Positions 9,681 through 19,415 of a stretch of 64,000 nt of DNA are shown in pieces; positions within the stretch are counted from its first letter, which is position 1; every line of letters begins with the position of its first letter. The translations under genes and the position numbers were made by a program. The notes beneath the pieces are model-generated. The model had not been told where the DNA came from. It saw nothing but the letters and a program-made list of their open reading frames with translations, and did not search any database. The stretch covers positions 2,108,001 through 2,172,000 of the forward strand of contig NZ_CP136995.1 of assembly GCF_033110285.1 (NCBI RefSeq). The letters run 5' to 3'. The stretch is from Ottowia sp. SB7-C50. Lineage in GTDB: Bacteria; Pseudomonadota; Gammaproteobacteria; Burkholderiales; Burkholderiaceae_C.

Positions 9681-9696
9681 CTGTTGTTTTATACAG
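9681..9696 (-). promoter_or_regulatory. LexA operator of the imuA-imuB-dnaE2 operon
   Basis: The 16-mer CTGTTGTTTTATACAG is a full CTGT-N8-ACAG match to the LexA site known from gamma- and betaproteobacteria. It ends 17 bp upstream of the imuA ATG, where LexA would cover the promoter. This predicts that the mutagenesis cassette is induced with the SOS response. Confidence 0.88.
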
Positions 9697-9755
9697 TTTT
9701 TTGAAGGGCGCGTCACCATTTTCAGCGCCGAAAAAAAATCAGGAGCAGCCGGGGC

Positions 9756-10445
9756 TTAGCCGTCGCGGGCGCGGCGGCGGTTGATCGTCAAACCGATCAA
9801 CCGGGAAACCACACCGGCGATGTACATCACGCCCGCCAGCTCTTCCAGCATGACCAGCGCGCGGCCCATCGGCTTGACGGGCGAGATGTCGCTCAGCCCC
9901 ACGCCGGCCAGGGTGGTGAAGCTGAGGAACAGCAATTCGAACCAGGTGCGCGGCTCATCGGGTCGCACCGCGGCCGGAAAGGTGCCGGGCGCCAGCAGCT
10001 GGCAGGCCATGTACAGGTGCGCAAAGGCCCAGGCCAGCACGGTGAAGGTGGCGCCAGCGGCCAGCAACTCGTCCGTGGTTGCCGCGTCGTCCTGCAGCAT
10101 GTAGGCGATCAGCGCGCCGGTGGCGTAGAAGTAGAACGCTGCTTCCAGCACCGAAATGGCCAGCAGCAGGTGGTTGCTGGGCGCCACGCGTTGCGCCACC
10201 CACAGCACCAATACGCTGGCGGCCAGCGCCATGGCCCCGCTGTTGGCGGCCGGGCTCTGGCGCACCATGCGCAGCGCCATGCCCAGCATCACCAGGCCGA
10301 ACAGGCTGAGCACGATCTGCCCCGCGCGCCCGGTGCGGCCGTCGTCCAGCGCCGCGTACAGCAGCACGCCGATCAACTGCACCGCCAGCAAGGCGGCCGA
10401 GGGATAGCGGCGCAGCAGCACCAGGAGGCGAAGCGGTGTGATCAT
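9756..10445 (-). CDS. Potassium-channel-like two-pore-helix membrane protein
   Basis: About 229 residues from [11 protein letters not shown], with about six hydrophobic segments. Near the C-terminus the sequence [17 protein letters not shown] resembles the pore loop and selectivity filter of Ion_trans_2 channels (usually TVGYGD), followed by a last helix. The filter has GVGLSD in place of GYGD, so ion selectivity cannot be assumed. The gene is read away from thyA (divergent, 62 bp apart) and ends 59 bp before the LexA box of imuA. Function is inferred from the fold only. Confidence 0.75.
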   Translation of the reverse strand: MITPLRLLVLLRRYPSAALLAVQLIGVLLYAALDDGRTGRAGQIVLSLFGLVMLGMALRMVRQSPAANSGAMALAASVLVLWVAQRVAPSNHLLLAISVLEAAFYFYATGALIAYMLQDDAATTDELLAAGATFTVLAWAFAHLYMACQLLAPGTFPAAVRPDEPRTWFELLFLSFTTLAGVGLSDISPVKPMGRALVMLEELAGVMYIAGVVSRLIGLTINRRRARDG

Positions 10446-10507
10446 GGCCGCGATTGTCGCCACACCGCCGCCGGCGGTGCGCGCTGCTTGCGCCACAATC
10501 GGTGCCC

Positions 10508-11329
10508 ATGAGCCCGCCCGCCGACCGCCCGATCCGCCACCAGTACGAAGATTTCCTGCGCCATGTCGACACGCACGGCGTGTTCAAGGCTGACCGCACC
10601 GGCACCGGCACCCGCAGCGTGTTCGGCCACCAGATGCGCTTTGATCTGAACGAGGGCTTTCCGCTGGTCACGACCAAGAAGGTGCACCTCAAAAGCATCA
10701 TTTACGAACTGCTGTGGTTTTTGCGCGGCGATGGCAACGCGCGCTGGCTGCAGGAGCGCGGCGTGACGATCTGGGACGAATGGGCCAAGCCCGATGGCGA
10801 CCTGGGGCCAGTGTATGGCGTGCAATGGCGCTCATGGCCCAAGCCGGATGGCGGGCACATCGACCAGATCGCGCAGGTGGTGCAAACGCTCAAGACCAAC
10901 CCCGATTCGCGCCGCATCATCGTGAGCGCCTGGAACGTGGCCGACCTGGACCAGATGGCGCTGATGCCTTGCCATGCGTTTTTTCAGTTTTACGTGGCGG
11001 ATGGCAAACTTAGTTGCCAGCTTTACCAGCGCAGTGCCGACATTTTTCTGGGCGTGCCCTTCAACATCGCCAGCTACGCGCTGCTGACGCACATGCTGGC
11101 GCAGCAGTGCGATCTGGCGGTGGGCGACTTCATCTGGACGGGCGGCGATTGCCACATCTACAGCAACCACGAAGCGCAGGTGAAGGAGCAACTCAGCCGC
11201 GCGCCCTTTCCCTACCCCACGCTGCACATCAAACGCCGCCCGCCGTCGATCTTCGATTACGAATTCGACGATTTCGAGGTGCGCGATTACCAGCATCACG
11301 CGGCGATCAAGGCGCCGGTGGCGGTTTGA
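10508..11329 (+). CDS. thyA: Thymidylate synthase
   Basis: 273 residues, the normal length for ThyA. It makes dTMP from dUMP using methylene-tetrahydrofolate and releases dihydrofolate. The active-site cysteine is in MPCHAFFQF, the folate and dUMP contacts are in [20 protein letters not shown], and the N-terminal [15 protein letters not shown] is intact. The start ATG at 10508 gives [17 protein letters not shown], the family start. folA (dihydrofolate reductase), which regenerates the cofactor, lies 2 kb downstream on the same strand, separated by two unrelated dehydrogenase genes. Confidence 0.97.
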   Translation: MSPPADRPIRHQYEDFLRHVDTHGVFKADRTGTGTRSVFGHQMRFDLNEGFPLVTTKKVHLKSIIYELLWFLRGDGNARWLQERGVTIWDEWAKPDGDLGPVYGVQWRSWPKPDGGHIDQIAQVVQTLKTNPDSRRIIVSAWNVADLDQMALMPCHAFFQFYVADGKLSCQLYQRSADIFLGVPFNIASYALLTHMLAQQCDLAVGDFIWTGGDCHIYSNHEAQVKEQLSRAPFPYPTLHIKRRPPSIFDYEFDDFEVRDYQHHAAIKAPVAV

Positions 11330-11332
11330 ATT

Positions 11333-11392
11333 TTCAAGCCAAATCGGCCTGCAGTGTTTACACATCAAGCGCAAACAGCTATCAATTTTGAA
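11333..11392 (-). repeat. Dispersed AT-rich repeat copy between thyA and the E1 alpha gene
   Basis: Read on the minus strand, it holds the core AAAATTGATAGCTGTTTGCG, then CTTGATG, then a degenerate second arm (TGTAAACACTGCAGGCC). It fills nearly all of the 72-bp gap after thyA and ends just before the ATG of the next gene. See the copies at 20502, 24861, 26846, 36302, 47143, 49645, 52850 and 54458. Confidence 0.6.
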
Positions 11393-11401
11393 GTTTCTGG
11401 A

Positions 11402-12403
11402 ATGACGGATTTGCTTTCCCTCTACCGCACCATGGTGCGCATCCGCGCCTTCGAAGACGCGGCCGAAATCGCCAGCCAGGGCGGCGTAGCGGCCTGGGGC
11501 AAGGAGGCCTCGTCCACGCCGGCGCTGGTGCGCGGCCCGCTGCACCTGTCCACCGGCCAAGAGGCCGTGGCCGCCGGCGTATGCGCGCACCTGACGCCCG
11601 CCGACCTGCTGACCAGCACGCACCGCGGCCACGGCCACACGCTGGCCAAGGGCGCCGATCCGGCCAGGATGATGTGCGAGCTGTTCGGCCGCGCCACCGG
11701 CTACAACGGCGGCAAGGGCGGCTCGATGCACATCGCCGATTTCTCGGTCGGCATGCTGGGCGCCAACGGCGTGGTGGCCGCCGGCCTGCCGATTGCGGTG
11801 GGCGCGGCGCAGGGGCTGAAGATTCGCGGCGTGGACGCCATCGCCGTGTGCTTTTTTGGCGACGGCGCCATCAACCGCGGCCCCTTCATGGAAGCGCTGA
11901 ACTGGGCCGTGGTGTACCACCTGCCAGTGCTGTTCGTGTGCGAGGACAACCGCATCAGCGCCACCACCGCCAGCGCACCCATGACGGCCGGCCCCGGCGC
12001 CAGCGCTCGCGCGTCTGCCATGGGCATCGCCGCGGTCCAGGTCGACGGCACGGACGTGCGGGCCGTGTCGAACGCGGCCGAGGCACTGATCCGCGAGATC
12101 CGCGCCGGCAGCGGCCCGCGCCTGCTGCATGCGTTGACCGACCGGCACAAGGGGCATGTCTCCGTCGACCCCGGCACGTACCGCGACCCCGCCGCCGTGG
12201 CCGCTGCACTGGCGCGCGATGTCATCGGGCGCACGCGCGCGCAACTGGTGGCGCAGGGCCACGCCGCGCAGGTCGAGCAGATCGAGCGCGAGGCGCAGGC
12301 CGAGATCGACGCCGCCGTGGCCACCGCCACCGCCGCGCCGCTGCCGGACCCATCGGCCGCGTACACCGACATTCAGAACACCGGCGCGGGGGTGTGGGCA
12401 TGA
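11402..12403 (+). CDS. Thiamine-diphosphate dehydrogenase E1 alpha subunit (pyruvate/acetoin type)
   Basis: 333 residues. The thiamine-diphosphate motif is GDGAINRGPFMEALNWAVV through VCEDN, and the E1 alpha segments STGQEAVAAGV, STHRGHGHTLAKG and GYNGGKGGSMHIAD are all present. With its partner (12400-13380) it forms an alpha2beta2 E1 that decarboxylates a 2-oxoacid and passes the acyl group to a lipoyl E2. Sequence alone favours the AcoA-like branch (acetoin or pyruvate), but the substrate is not settled. No E2 or E3 gene is nearby. The gene ends with an ATGA overlap into the beta subunit. Confidence 0.88.
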   Translation: MTDLLSLYRTMVRIRAFEDAAEIASQGGVAAWGKEASSTPALVRGPLHLSTGQEAVAAGVCAHLTPADLLTSTHRGHGHTLAKGADPARMMCELFGRATGYNGGKGGSMHIADFSVGMLGANGVVAAGLPIAVGAAQGLKIRGVDAIAVCFFGDGAINRGPFMEALNWAVVYHLPVLFVCEDNRISATTASAPMTAGPGASARASAMGIAAVQVDGTDVRAVSNAAEALIREIRAGSGPRLLHALTDRHKGHVSVDPGTYRDPAAVAAALARDVIGRTRAQLVAQGHAAQVEQIEREAQAEIDAAVATATAAPLPDPSAAYTDIQNTGAGVWA

Positions 12404-13380
12404 GCGCAGTGAACATGACCTACGCGCAGGCCGCCGCGCTGGCCTTGTCGCAGGCAATGGAAGCCAACCCCCATGTCATCGCGCTGGGTGAAGACCTGGG
12501 CCGCGGCGGCGTGTTCGGACAGTACCGCGACGCCGAGGGCGCGCCGCTGGTACAGCGCTTCGGGCCCGATCGCATCATCGACACGCCGATTTCCGAGAGC
12601 ACCATCGTCGGCGCTGCGGTCGGCATGGCGCTGGCAGGCTGCACGCCGGTGGTCGAGTTGCGCGTGGTCGACTTCGCGCTGTGCGCCATCGACGAGGTGG
12701 TCAACCAGGCCGCCAAGAACCGCTACATGTTTGGCGGCCAGGGCCGCGTGCCGATGGTGATGCGCATGCCCATCGGCATCTGGTCGTCGTCGGCCGCGCA
12801 GCACAGCCAGTCGCTGGAGGCGTGGTTCGCGCACATTCCGGGGCTGGTGGTGGTCGCGCCTTCCACCCCGGCCGACAACCACGGCCTGCTGCTGGCGGCG
12901 CTGGCTTCGGGCGACCCGGTCGTCTACATGGAACACAAGGAGCTGTGGGCCACGCCCGGCCCGGTGACGCCCGGCGACGTCGTACCGCTGGGCCAGGCCC
13001 GCGTGGTGCGAGAAGGCGGTGACGTGACACTGGTCAGCTGGTCGCGCCAGATGCAGGCCTGCGAACAGGCGGCCGAGCAACTGGCCGCGCAAGGCGTGCA
13101 GGCCGAGCTGATCGACCTGCGCACCCTCTGGCCTTGGGACAAGGCCGCCGTGCTGGCCAGCGTGGCCAAGACCGGCCGCCTGCTGGTGGTGCACGAGGCA
13201 ATCCGCGTGGCCGGCTTCGGTGCCGAGATCGCCGCCACGGTGGCCGAAGAAACCGGCGCGCGCGTGGCCCGACTGGGCGCGCCGCGCATCCCCGTCGGCT
13301 ACGCGCCCACGCTGGAAGCCGAGGCGCGCGTCAGCGCCGCGCAGATCGCCGCCACCGCGCAGAAACTGGTGCAGCGATGA
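12400..13380 (+). CDS. Thiamine-diphosphate dehydrogenase E1 beta subunit (pyruvate/acetoin type)
   Basis: 326 residues beginning MSAVNMTYAQAAALALSQAM. Transketolase pyrimidine-domain features are LGEDLGRGGVFGQYRDAEG, DTPISESTIVGAAVGMALAG and QHSQSLEAWFAHIPGLVVVAPSTPADN (shown in parts), followed by the C-terminal domain (ELIDLRTLWPWD, VHEAIRVAGFGAEIAA). It pairs with the upstream alpha subunit, whose stop it overlaps by 4 bp. It in turn overlaps folA by 4 bp, so the E1 pair sits inside what reads as a thyA-folA operon. Confidence 0.9.
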   Translation: MSAVNMTYAQAAALALSQAMEANPHVIALGEDLGRGGVFGQYRDAEGAPLVQRFGPDRIIDTPISESTIVGAAVGMALAGCTPVVELRVVDFALCAIDEVVNQAAKNRYMFGGQGRVPMVMRMPIGIWSSSAAQHSQSLEAWFAHIPGLVVVAPSTPADNHGLLLAALASGDPVVYMEHKELWATPGPVTPGDVVPLGQARVVREGGDVTLVSWSRQMQACEQAAEQLAAQGVQAELIDLRTLWPWDKAAVLASVAKTGRLLVVHEAIRVAGFGAEIAATVAEETGARVARLGAPRIPVGYAPTLEAEARVSAAQIAATAQKLVQR

Positions 13381-13883
13381 GCAGCAGCCGCCCGCACATC
13401 GGCCTGATCTGGGCGCAGGCGCGCAACGGCGTCATCGGCCAGAACGGCGTGATGCCCTGGCACCTGCCGGAAGACCTGGCGCACTTCAAGCGCACCACGC
13501 TGAGCCACCCCGTCGTGATGGGCCGCCGCACGTGGGACTCGATCCCACCGCGCTTTCGCCCCCTGCCCGGCCGCACCAACCTCGTCGTCACGCGGCAAGC
13601 AGATTGGCATCAAATAGGCGCCCAGCGCTCGTCCAGTCTGCGCGAGGCGCTACAAAAATGTGAGAAAGCCGAAAGAATCTGGATCATCGGCGGCGCGCAG
13701 ATCTACGCCCAGGCCATGCCCCTGGCCGACGAACTGGTGGTGACGCACATCGACGCCGACTTTGCCGGCGACGCCCACGCGCCCGCCATCGGCCCCGAAT
13801 GGCGCGAGGTGGCGCGCGACGAGCGCGTGGCCGCCAACGGGCTGCGGCTGGCCTTCGTCACCTACCGCCGCGCCAGCGCTTAA
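13377..13883 (+). CDS. folA: Dihydrofolate reductase
   Basis: 168 residues. It reduces dihydrofolate to tetrahydrofolate with NADPH. The active-site region IGLIWAQARNGVIGQNGVMPWHLPEDLAHFK (seen in two parts) and the NADPH segment VVMGRRTWDSIP are intact, as is WIIGGAQIYAQAMPLADELVVT. The ATG overlaps the stop of the E1 beta gene. Residues encoded by about 13598-13660 (HQIGAQRSSSLREALQKC) coincide with a degenerate match to the dispersed repeat on the opposite strand; the protein aligns well through it, so any insertion is old or the match is chance. Confidence 0.95.
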   Translation: MSSSRPHIGLIWAQARNGVIGQNGVMPWHLPEDLAHFKRTTLSHPVVMGRRTWDSIPPRFRPLPGRTNLVVTRQADWHQIGAQRSSSLREALQKCEKAERIWIIGGAQIYAQAMPLADELVVTHIDADFAGDAHAPAIGPEWREVARDERVAANGLRLAFVTYRRASA

Positions 13884-13959
13884 CCCTGCACGCAAAGCGG
13901 CCGGCGTGACCGGCCACAATGGGTCTGGCGATTCTTCGCGGTACAAGGAGACAGGCGCC

Positions 13960-14175
13960 ATGCCCACCCGCTTCAAGGTCGGCGACCACGTCGGCTGGCA
14001 TTCCGAAGCCGGTCACGTCAGCGGCCGCATCACCCGCGTGCACACGCGCGACTTCGACTGGAAGGGCTACCGCCACCGCGCTGGCCCGGACAACCCGCAG
14101 TACGAAATCCAGAGCGACAAGACCGACCACGTGGCGGTGCACAAGGGCTCGGCGCTGCGCCACGTCAGCGAGTGA
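13960..14175 (+). CDS. DUF2945 small protein (hypervirulence-associated TUDOR-like domain)
   Basis: 71 residues: MPTRFKVGDHVGWHSEAGHV then GRITRVHTRDFDWKGYRHRA and a C-terminal SDKTDHVAVHKGSALRHV. This is the full DUF2945 pattern (VGDxVxWxSExGxxxGxIxxxxT...PQYEIxSDKTxHxAxHKxxAL). Function is unknown. An AAGGAG ribosome site is at 13945-13950. The stop is 4 bp before the GTG of the DUF488 gene, so the two are likely co-translated. Confidence 0.88.
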   Translation: MPTRFKVGDHVGWHSEAGHVSGRITRVHTRDFDWKGYRHRAGPDNPQYEIQSDKTDHVAVHKGSALRHVSE

Positions 14176-14179
14176 AGCC

Positions 14180-14728
14180 GTGGCGCAGCGGCTGCCGATC
14201 TGCACCATCGGCCATTCGACCCTCAGCATCGACGCCTTTGCCGAGCGCCTGCGCGCAGGCCAGGTCCAGCGCGTGATCGACATTCGCGCCATCCCCCGCT
14301 CGCGCACCCACCCGCGGTTCAACCAGGCCACGCTGCCCGACGCACTGGCGCCCTTCGGCATCGGTTATGCGCACATTGCCGCCCTGGGCGGACGGCGCAG
14401 GCGCAGCCGCGACGTGCCGCCCGAAGTCAACGGCTTCTGGGACAACGCCAGCTTTCACCACTACGCCGACTACGCGCTGCACGCGGCGTACCAGGAGGGC
14501 CTGGCTGAACTGCGCAAACACGGCCAGCGCGAACGGGTGGCCATCATGTGTGCCGAAGCCGTGTGGTGGCGCTGCCACCGGCGCATCGTCGCCGACTGGC
14601 TGATCGCGGCGGGCGAATCGGTGCGACACATCCTGCCGACGCGCATTGACGAGGCGCGGCTCAACCCCGGCGCCCATGTCGGGCCGCAGGGCATCGTCAC
14701 CTACCCGGCACCCGCCGACGCACCATAG
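14180..14728 (+). CDS. DUF488 family protein
   Basis: 182 residues from a GTG start. The N-terminal TIGHSTLSIDAFAERL and VIDIRAIPRSRTHPRFN, plus MCAEAVWWRCHRRIVADWL near the C-terminus, are diagnostic of DUF488. The conserved Cys/His segment MCAEAxWWRCHR suggests a metal- or nucleic-acid-related fold, but no function is established. It directly follows the DUF2945 gene; both small proteins are often found in stress-linked gene sets, which is only a hint here. Confidence 0.88.
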   Translation: MAQRLPICTIGHSTLSIDAFAERLRAGQVQRVIDIRAIPRSRTHPRFNQATLPDALAPFGIGYAHIAALGGRRRRSRDVPPEVNGFWDNASFHHYADYALHAAYQEGLAELRKHGQRERVAIMCAEAVWWRCHRRIVADWLIAAGESVRHILPTRIDEARLNPGAHVGPQGIVTYPAPADAP

Positions 14729-14973
14729 GCGACATGAAGATCACGACATGGCCCTGGCATGGCGAACCCAGGCGCCCGCGAGTTCGGCGACAATCCTCTC
14801 GTCGGCGTGCTTGTCGCCTTCGAAACGGCCTCTGTGCTCGTCACCGCCAACGATCTGGCGAATCCTCACCGCGTCATGCGCCCCACATGTCAAAGCCGGC
14901 CGGCGGTCACCGCCCGCGAGGCACTCGGTTGACCAGGACATGGGTATACCCCCCATCACGCAAGGAGAATCAC

Positions 14974-15732
14974 GTGTCATCACCGATTGCACTTATCACC
15001 GGCGGCGCCACCGGTATTGGCAAGGAAACCGCAAAGCAGTTGGCCGCCAAAGGCGCCACAGTCATCATCACCGGACGGCGCCAGCCTGAAGGCGACAAGG
15101 CAATCCAGGAGATTCGCGCCTCGGCGGGTCCCACGGGCCAAGCCTCGTTCGTGCGCAACGACGTGAACGACGAGGAGGCTGTGCGTGGCCTGATCGCCGA
15201 CATCGTGCGCCAACACGGCCGGCTCGACATGGCCGTCAACAACGCCGGCATCTCCAACGAGAACAAGACGCTCGACCAGTCTGACAGTGCAGCCTTCAGG
15301 GCCATGCTCGACACCAACGTGCTCGGCCTGTACTACTGCATGAAGCACGAGATCCGCCAAATGTTGACGCAGGGTGGGGGCGCCATCGTCAATCTCGCGT
15401 CCATTGCCGGCTTGAACGGCATCCCTTGGGCGCCCGCCTACGCCGCGACGAAGCACGCCGTCGTGGGGCTCACCCGCTCCAGCGCGCTGGACCACGCCAA
15501 GCAGGGCATCCGCATCAATGCGGTCGCGCCGGGCGCCATCCGCACCGACTTGATCGCCGGGCAAATCCAGCTCGGGCAATACGACGAGAAGATGATCTCG
15601 GCGATGCATCCGATGGATCGGATGGGAGAACCGGTCGAGATTGCCAGGGGCATCTGTTGGTTGCTGTCGGACGAAGCTTCCTTCGTGACCGGACACGTCC
15701 TGAACATCGACGGCGGATTCCAGGCCAAATAA
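14974..15732 (+). CDS. SDR-family NAD(P)-dependent oxidoreductase
   Basis: 252 residues from GTG 14974, with a CAAGGAG ribosome site at 14961-14967. Classical short-chain dehydrogenase: cofactor motif TGGATGIG (residues about 8-15), NNAG, catalytic Ser in VNLASIAGLNG, YAATK (Tyr-x3-Lys) and the C-terminal SFVTGHVLNIDGGF. The cofactor and substrate cannot be read from the sequence. It is followed after 1 bp by a membrane protein. Base composition is slightly less GC-rich than the flanking genes, and the 800 bp after the pair have no gene, so the pair may have been acquired. Confidence 0.9.
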   Translation: MSSPIALITGGATGIGKETAKQLAAKGATVIITGRRQPEGDKAIQEIRASAGPTGQASFVRNDVNDEEAVRGLIADIVRQHGRLDMAVNNAGISNENKTLDQSDSAAFRAMLDTNVLGLYYCMKHEIRQMLTQGGGAIVNLASIAGLNGIPWAPAYAATKHAVVGLTRSSALDHAKQGIRINAVAPGAIRTDLIAGQIQLGQYDEKMISAMHPMDRMGEPVEIARGICWLLSDEASFVTGHVLNIDGGFQAK

Positions 15733-15733
15733 G

Positions 15734-16252
15734 ATGACTCCCGACGCCTCGTCGAATCTGATTCCGGCGGTGCTCGCGTACTTTCAAGGCGAGCGGCACG
15801 AGATGCTGTCGATCCTCGGGGTCTCCGGCGTCCTGGCGGCGATCGTCGTGTTGTTTTTCCTGACGGTGCGCGACAGTTTCGCCAGGGGATTGATGGTCAC
15901 CGTGCTGGTCTGCGCCGCGCTGCTGTCCGCCACGGCCATCACCCTGCTGGTTCGCGACCAGCGCTTGAGTCAGTCCTTGGTGTCAGCGCTCAGCGGCGCG
16001 ACCGGGCCGACCGCCGTCGAACAGGAGCAGACCCGAATCACGGCCGTGATTGGCAACTACCCGCGCTATCGCTGGGGTGCTGCGGTCGTCGGCTTGGCGG
16101 CGCTGCTCATTTTGGCGCTGTCGCGCCAGCCGTGGCTGCACGGCGCGGCCGCGGGAATGCTGCTGTTGGTGGTGGCGCAGGTGGTGATCGATCGCTACTC
16201 GGAAAACCGAGCGACGAGCTATTTGGCGCAGCTTTCGCTACGCTCCCAATAA
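15734..16252 (+). CDS. Uncharacterised membrane protein
   Basis: 172 residues with about four hydrophobic segments (near residues 25-45, 50-72, 115-130 and 135-150) and no motif I recognise. It starts 1 bp after the SDR stop, so the two are almost certainly one transcript. The loop RDQRLSQSLVSALSGATG and the segment RYRWGAAVVGLAALLILALS are typical of a small inner-membrane protein. I cannot suggest a function beyond association with the SDR. Confidence 0.65.
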   Translation: MTPDASSNLIPAVLAYFQGERHEMLSILGVSGVLAAIVVLFFLTVRDSFARGLMVTVLVCAALLSATAITLLVRDQRLSQSLVSALSGATGPTAVEQEQTRITAVIGNYPRYRWGAAVVGLAALLILALSRQPWLHGAAAGMLLLVVAQVVIDRYSENRATSYLAQLSLRSQ

Positions 16253-17054
16253 GGGCGCATGCAAACGGGTGCCGCCATCGGGGGGAGTGTGGTCGCGGCC
16301 TGAGCGACTTCCGTCCCGAATGAGACCAGAACCCCGCCGCCCAATCCAGCGCACGCTCGGGTGGTTCATCATGGGCGCTGCGTGGCCGCTGATCGTGGCC
16401 TGCGCCGCCATGGCGCCCATCAACCCATGCATCGAGCAGGTGCAGCCGGACGCCGGCTATCGGGGTAAGCAACTCGCCGCGCCTCAACGTGCTCAGGTTT
16501 CCAAGATGGGAGACAACCTTGGTCGGCTTAAACCCTCCATTCGGACTCTCCGAGTGGTTTGACCAAAATCCGCTCTGGGTCGATAGTTCGCGCATCCAGT
16601 CAAAGTCGAGTCAGTCGCGACGCAGCCATCGGTGCCGCAGCCTGGGCCTCGACGGCGCTGAACGGGTCACACCGCTCACCTCGGAAATACCAATCCGCGC
16701 CAACTACGTCTCGTGCGCACCTCGTTGTCTTGCGCTCGCGTTGTGAGAAGAGCATGAGATGCCCCCACGCGCCGATCGAACCATGCAGTACGCGGGAACG
16801 ACTGAAGTCTGCGCTGCTGAAGGGTGCTCCACGGCAAAATTGCGAGCAATCGCCTCAACGTCTCCCAGCAATAGAGGTCGGTGCCCAAAGTTTGTGTCTT
16901 CACCTCAGGTCACCGTGCCTCCGGTGTCCAAGCTGCTACACCTAAGCGTCGCTTTTGCATGGCGATCAGATCGGGTAGCTAGGCGGGTAGCTACGCGGAT
17001 CACCGTTGAGTTTTGTATGTTTAACTTATTGATTATTAACGTTTTTTATTTTTC
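16253..17054. other. 800 bp with no recognisable gene
   Basis: No frame in this stretch gives a protein with a family I recognise, and short open frames have no good ribosome site. GC content is visibly lower than in neighbours. It contains a short direct repeat, GGGTAGCTAGGCGGGTAGCTACGCG (split: GGGTAGCTAGGC at 16973, GGGTAGCTACGC at 16985). The last 45 bp (17010-17054) are AT-rich, with TTGAGT near 17010, and probably carry the xthA promoter. The rest could be a decayed gene. Confidence 0.5.
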
Positions 17055-17831
17055 ATGAAGATCACCACCTGGAACGTCAACTCCCTCACCGCCCGCCTGC
17101 AGCATGTGCTGGACTGGCTGGCCGCCAACCCGGTCGACGTGCTGGCGCTGCAGGAACTGAAGCTCACCGACGACAAGTTTCCGCTCGACGTGCTGCGCGA
17201 GGTGGGCTATGAGGCCGCCGTGTTCGGCCAGAAGACGTACAACGGCGTGGCGCTGCTGTCGCGCGCGCCCATCGCCAGCGTCACCCGCAACATCGTCGGC
17301 TTTACCGACGAGAACTCGCGCGTCATTGCCGGCACGGTGGACGGCCCGGGCGGGCCGATCCGCATCGTCAACGGCTACTTCGTGAACGGGCAGGCACCGG
17401 GCACCGACAAGTTTGAATACAAGATGAGCTGGCTGCGCGGCCTGCGCGACTGGCTGCGCGAGGAAATGGCTGCGCACCCGCGCCTGGTGCTGCTGGGCGA
17501 CTTCAACATCGCACCCGAAGACCGCGACAGCTACGACCCGGTGGGCCTGGCCGAGACGATTCACCACACCACCGAGGAGCGCAACCACTTCAAGGCGCTG
17601 CTGGGCCTAGGCCTGACGGATGCGTTCCGCCTGTTCGAGCAGCCCGAAAAAAGCTACAGCTGGTGGGACTACCGCATGCTGGGCTACCAGAAGAACCGCG
17701 GCCTTCGCATCGACCACATCCTGGTCAGCGAAGCGCTGGTGCCCGGCGTGCAGGCCTGCGCCATCGACCGTGTGCCGCGCAAATGGCCCAAGCCCAGCGA
17801 CCACGCGCCGGTGACCGTGACGCTGGGCTGA
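17055..17831 (+). CDS. xthA: Exodeoxyribonuclease III (AP endonuclease)
   Basis: 258 residues, the family length. Removes 3' blocking groups and cuts at abasic sites in base-excision repair. Catalytic motifs in order: TWNVNSL (Asn), LQELKLTDDKFP (Glu metal ligand), NGYFVNG (Tyr-containing), LLGDFNIAPEDRD (Asp/Asn pair), and DYRMLGYQKNRGLRIDHIL ending with SDHAP (His). The start MKITTWN is standard. An AT-rich stretch lies just upstream. It converges with ntrC (30-bp gap), with no clear terminator between them. Confidence 0.96.
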   Translation: MKITTWNVNSLTARLQHVLDWLAANPVDVLALQELKLTDDKFPLDVLREVGYEAAVFGQKTYNGVALLSRAPIASVTRNIVGFTDENSRVIAGTVDGPGGPIRIVNGYFVNGQAPGTDKFEYKMSWLRGLRDWLREEMAAHPRLVLLGDFNIAPEDRDSYDPVGLAETIHHTTEERNHFKALLGLGLTDAFRLFEQPEKSYSWWDYRMLGYQKNRGLRIDHILVSEALVPGVQACAIDRVPRKWPKPSDHAPVTVTLG

Positions 17832-17860
17832 GTGAGCCGGCGCGTCGCCCGCGCCGCCGC

Positions 17861-19381
<1,521 letters not shown>

Positions 19382-19415
19382 GTCGGCAGGCTCCTCGCAA
19401 TCGGGTTGCACGGTT

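Noticed and set aside
13900-13916. GGCCGGCGTGACCGGCC hairpin after folA as a terminator
   Set aside because: Stem is short and lacks a T tract; transcription probably continues into the DUF2945 gene.
14741-14992. Open frame on the minus strand before the SDR gene
   Set aside because: No ribosome site and no recognisable domain; could be a decayed fragment but cannot be supported.
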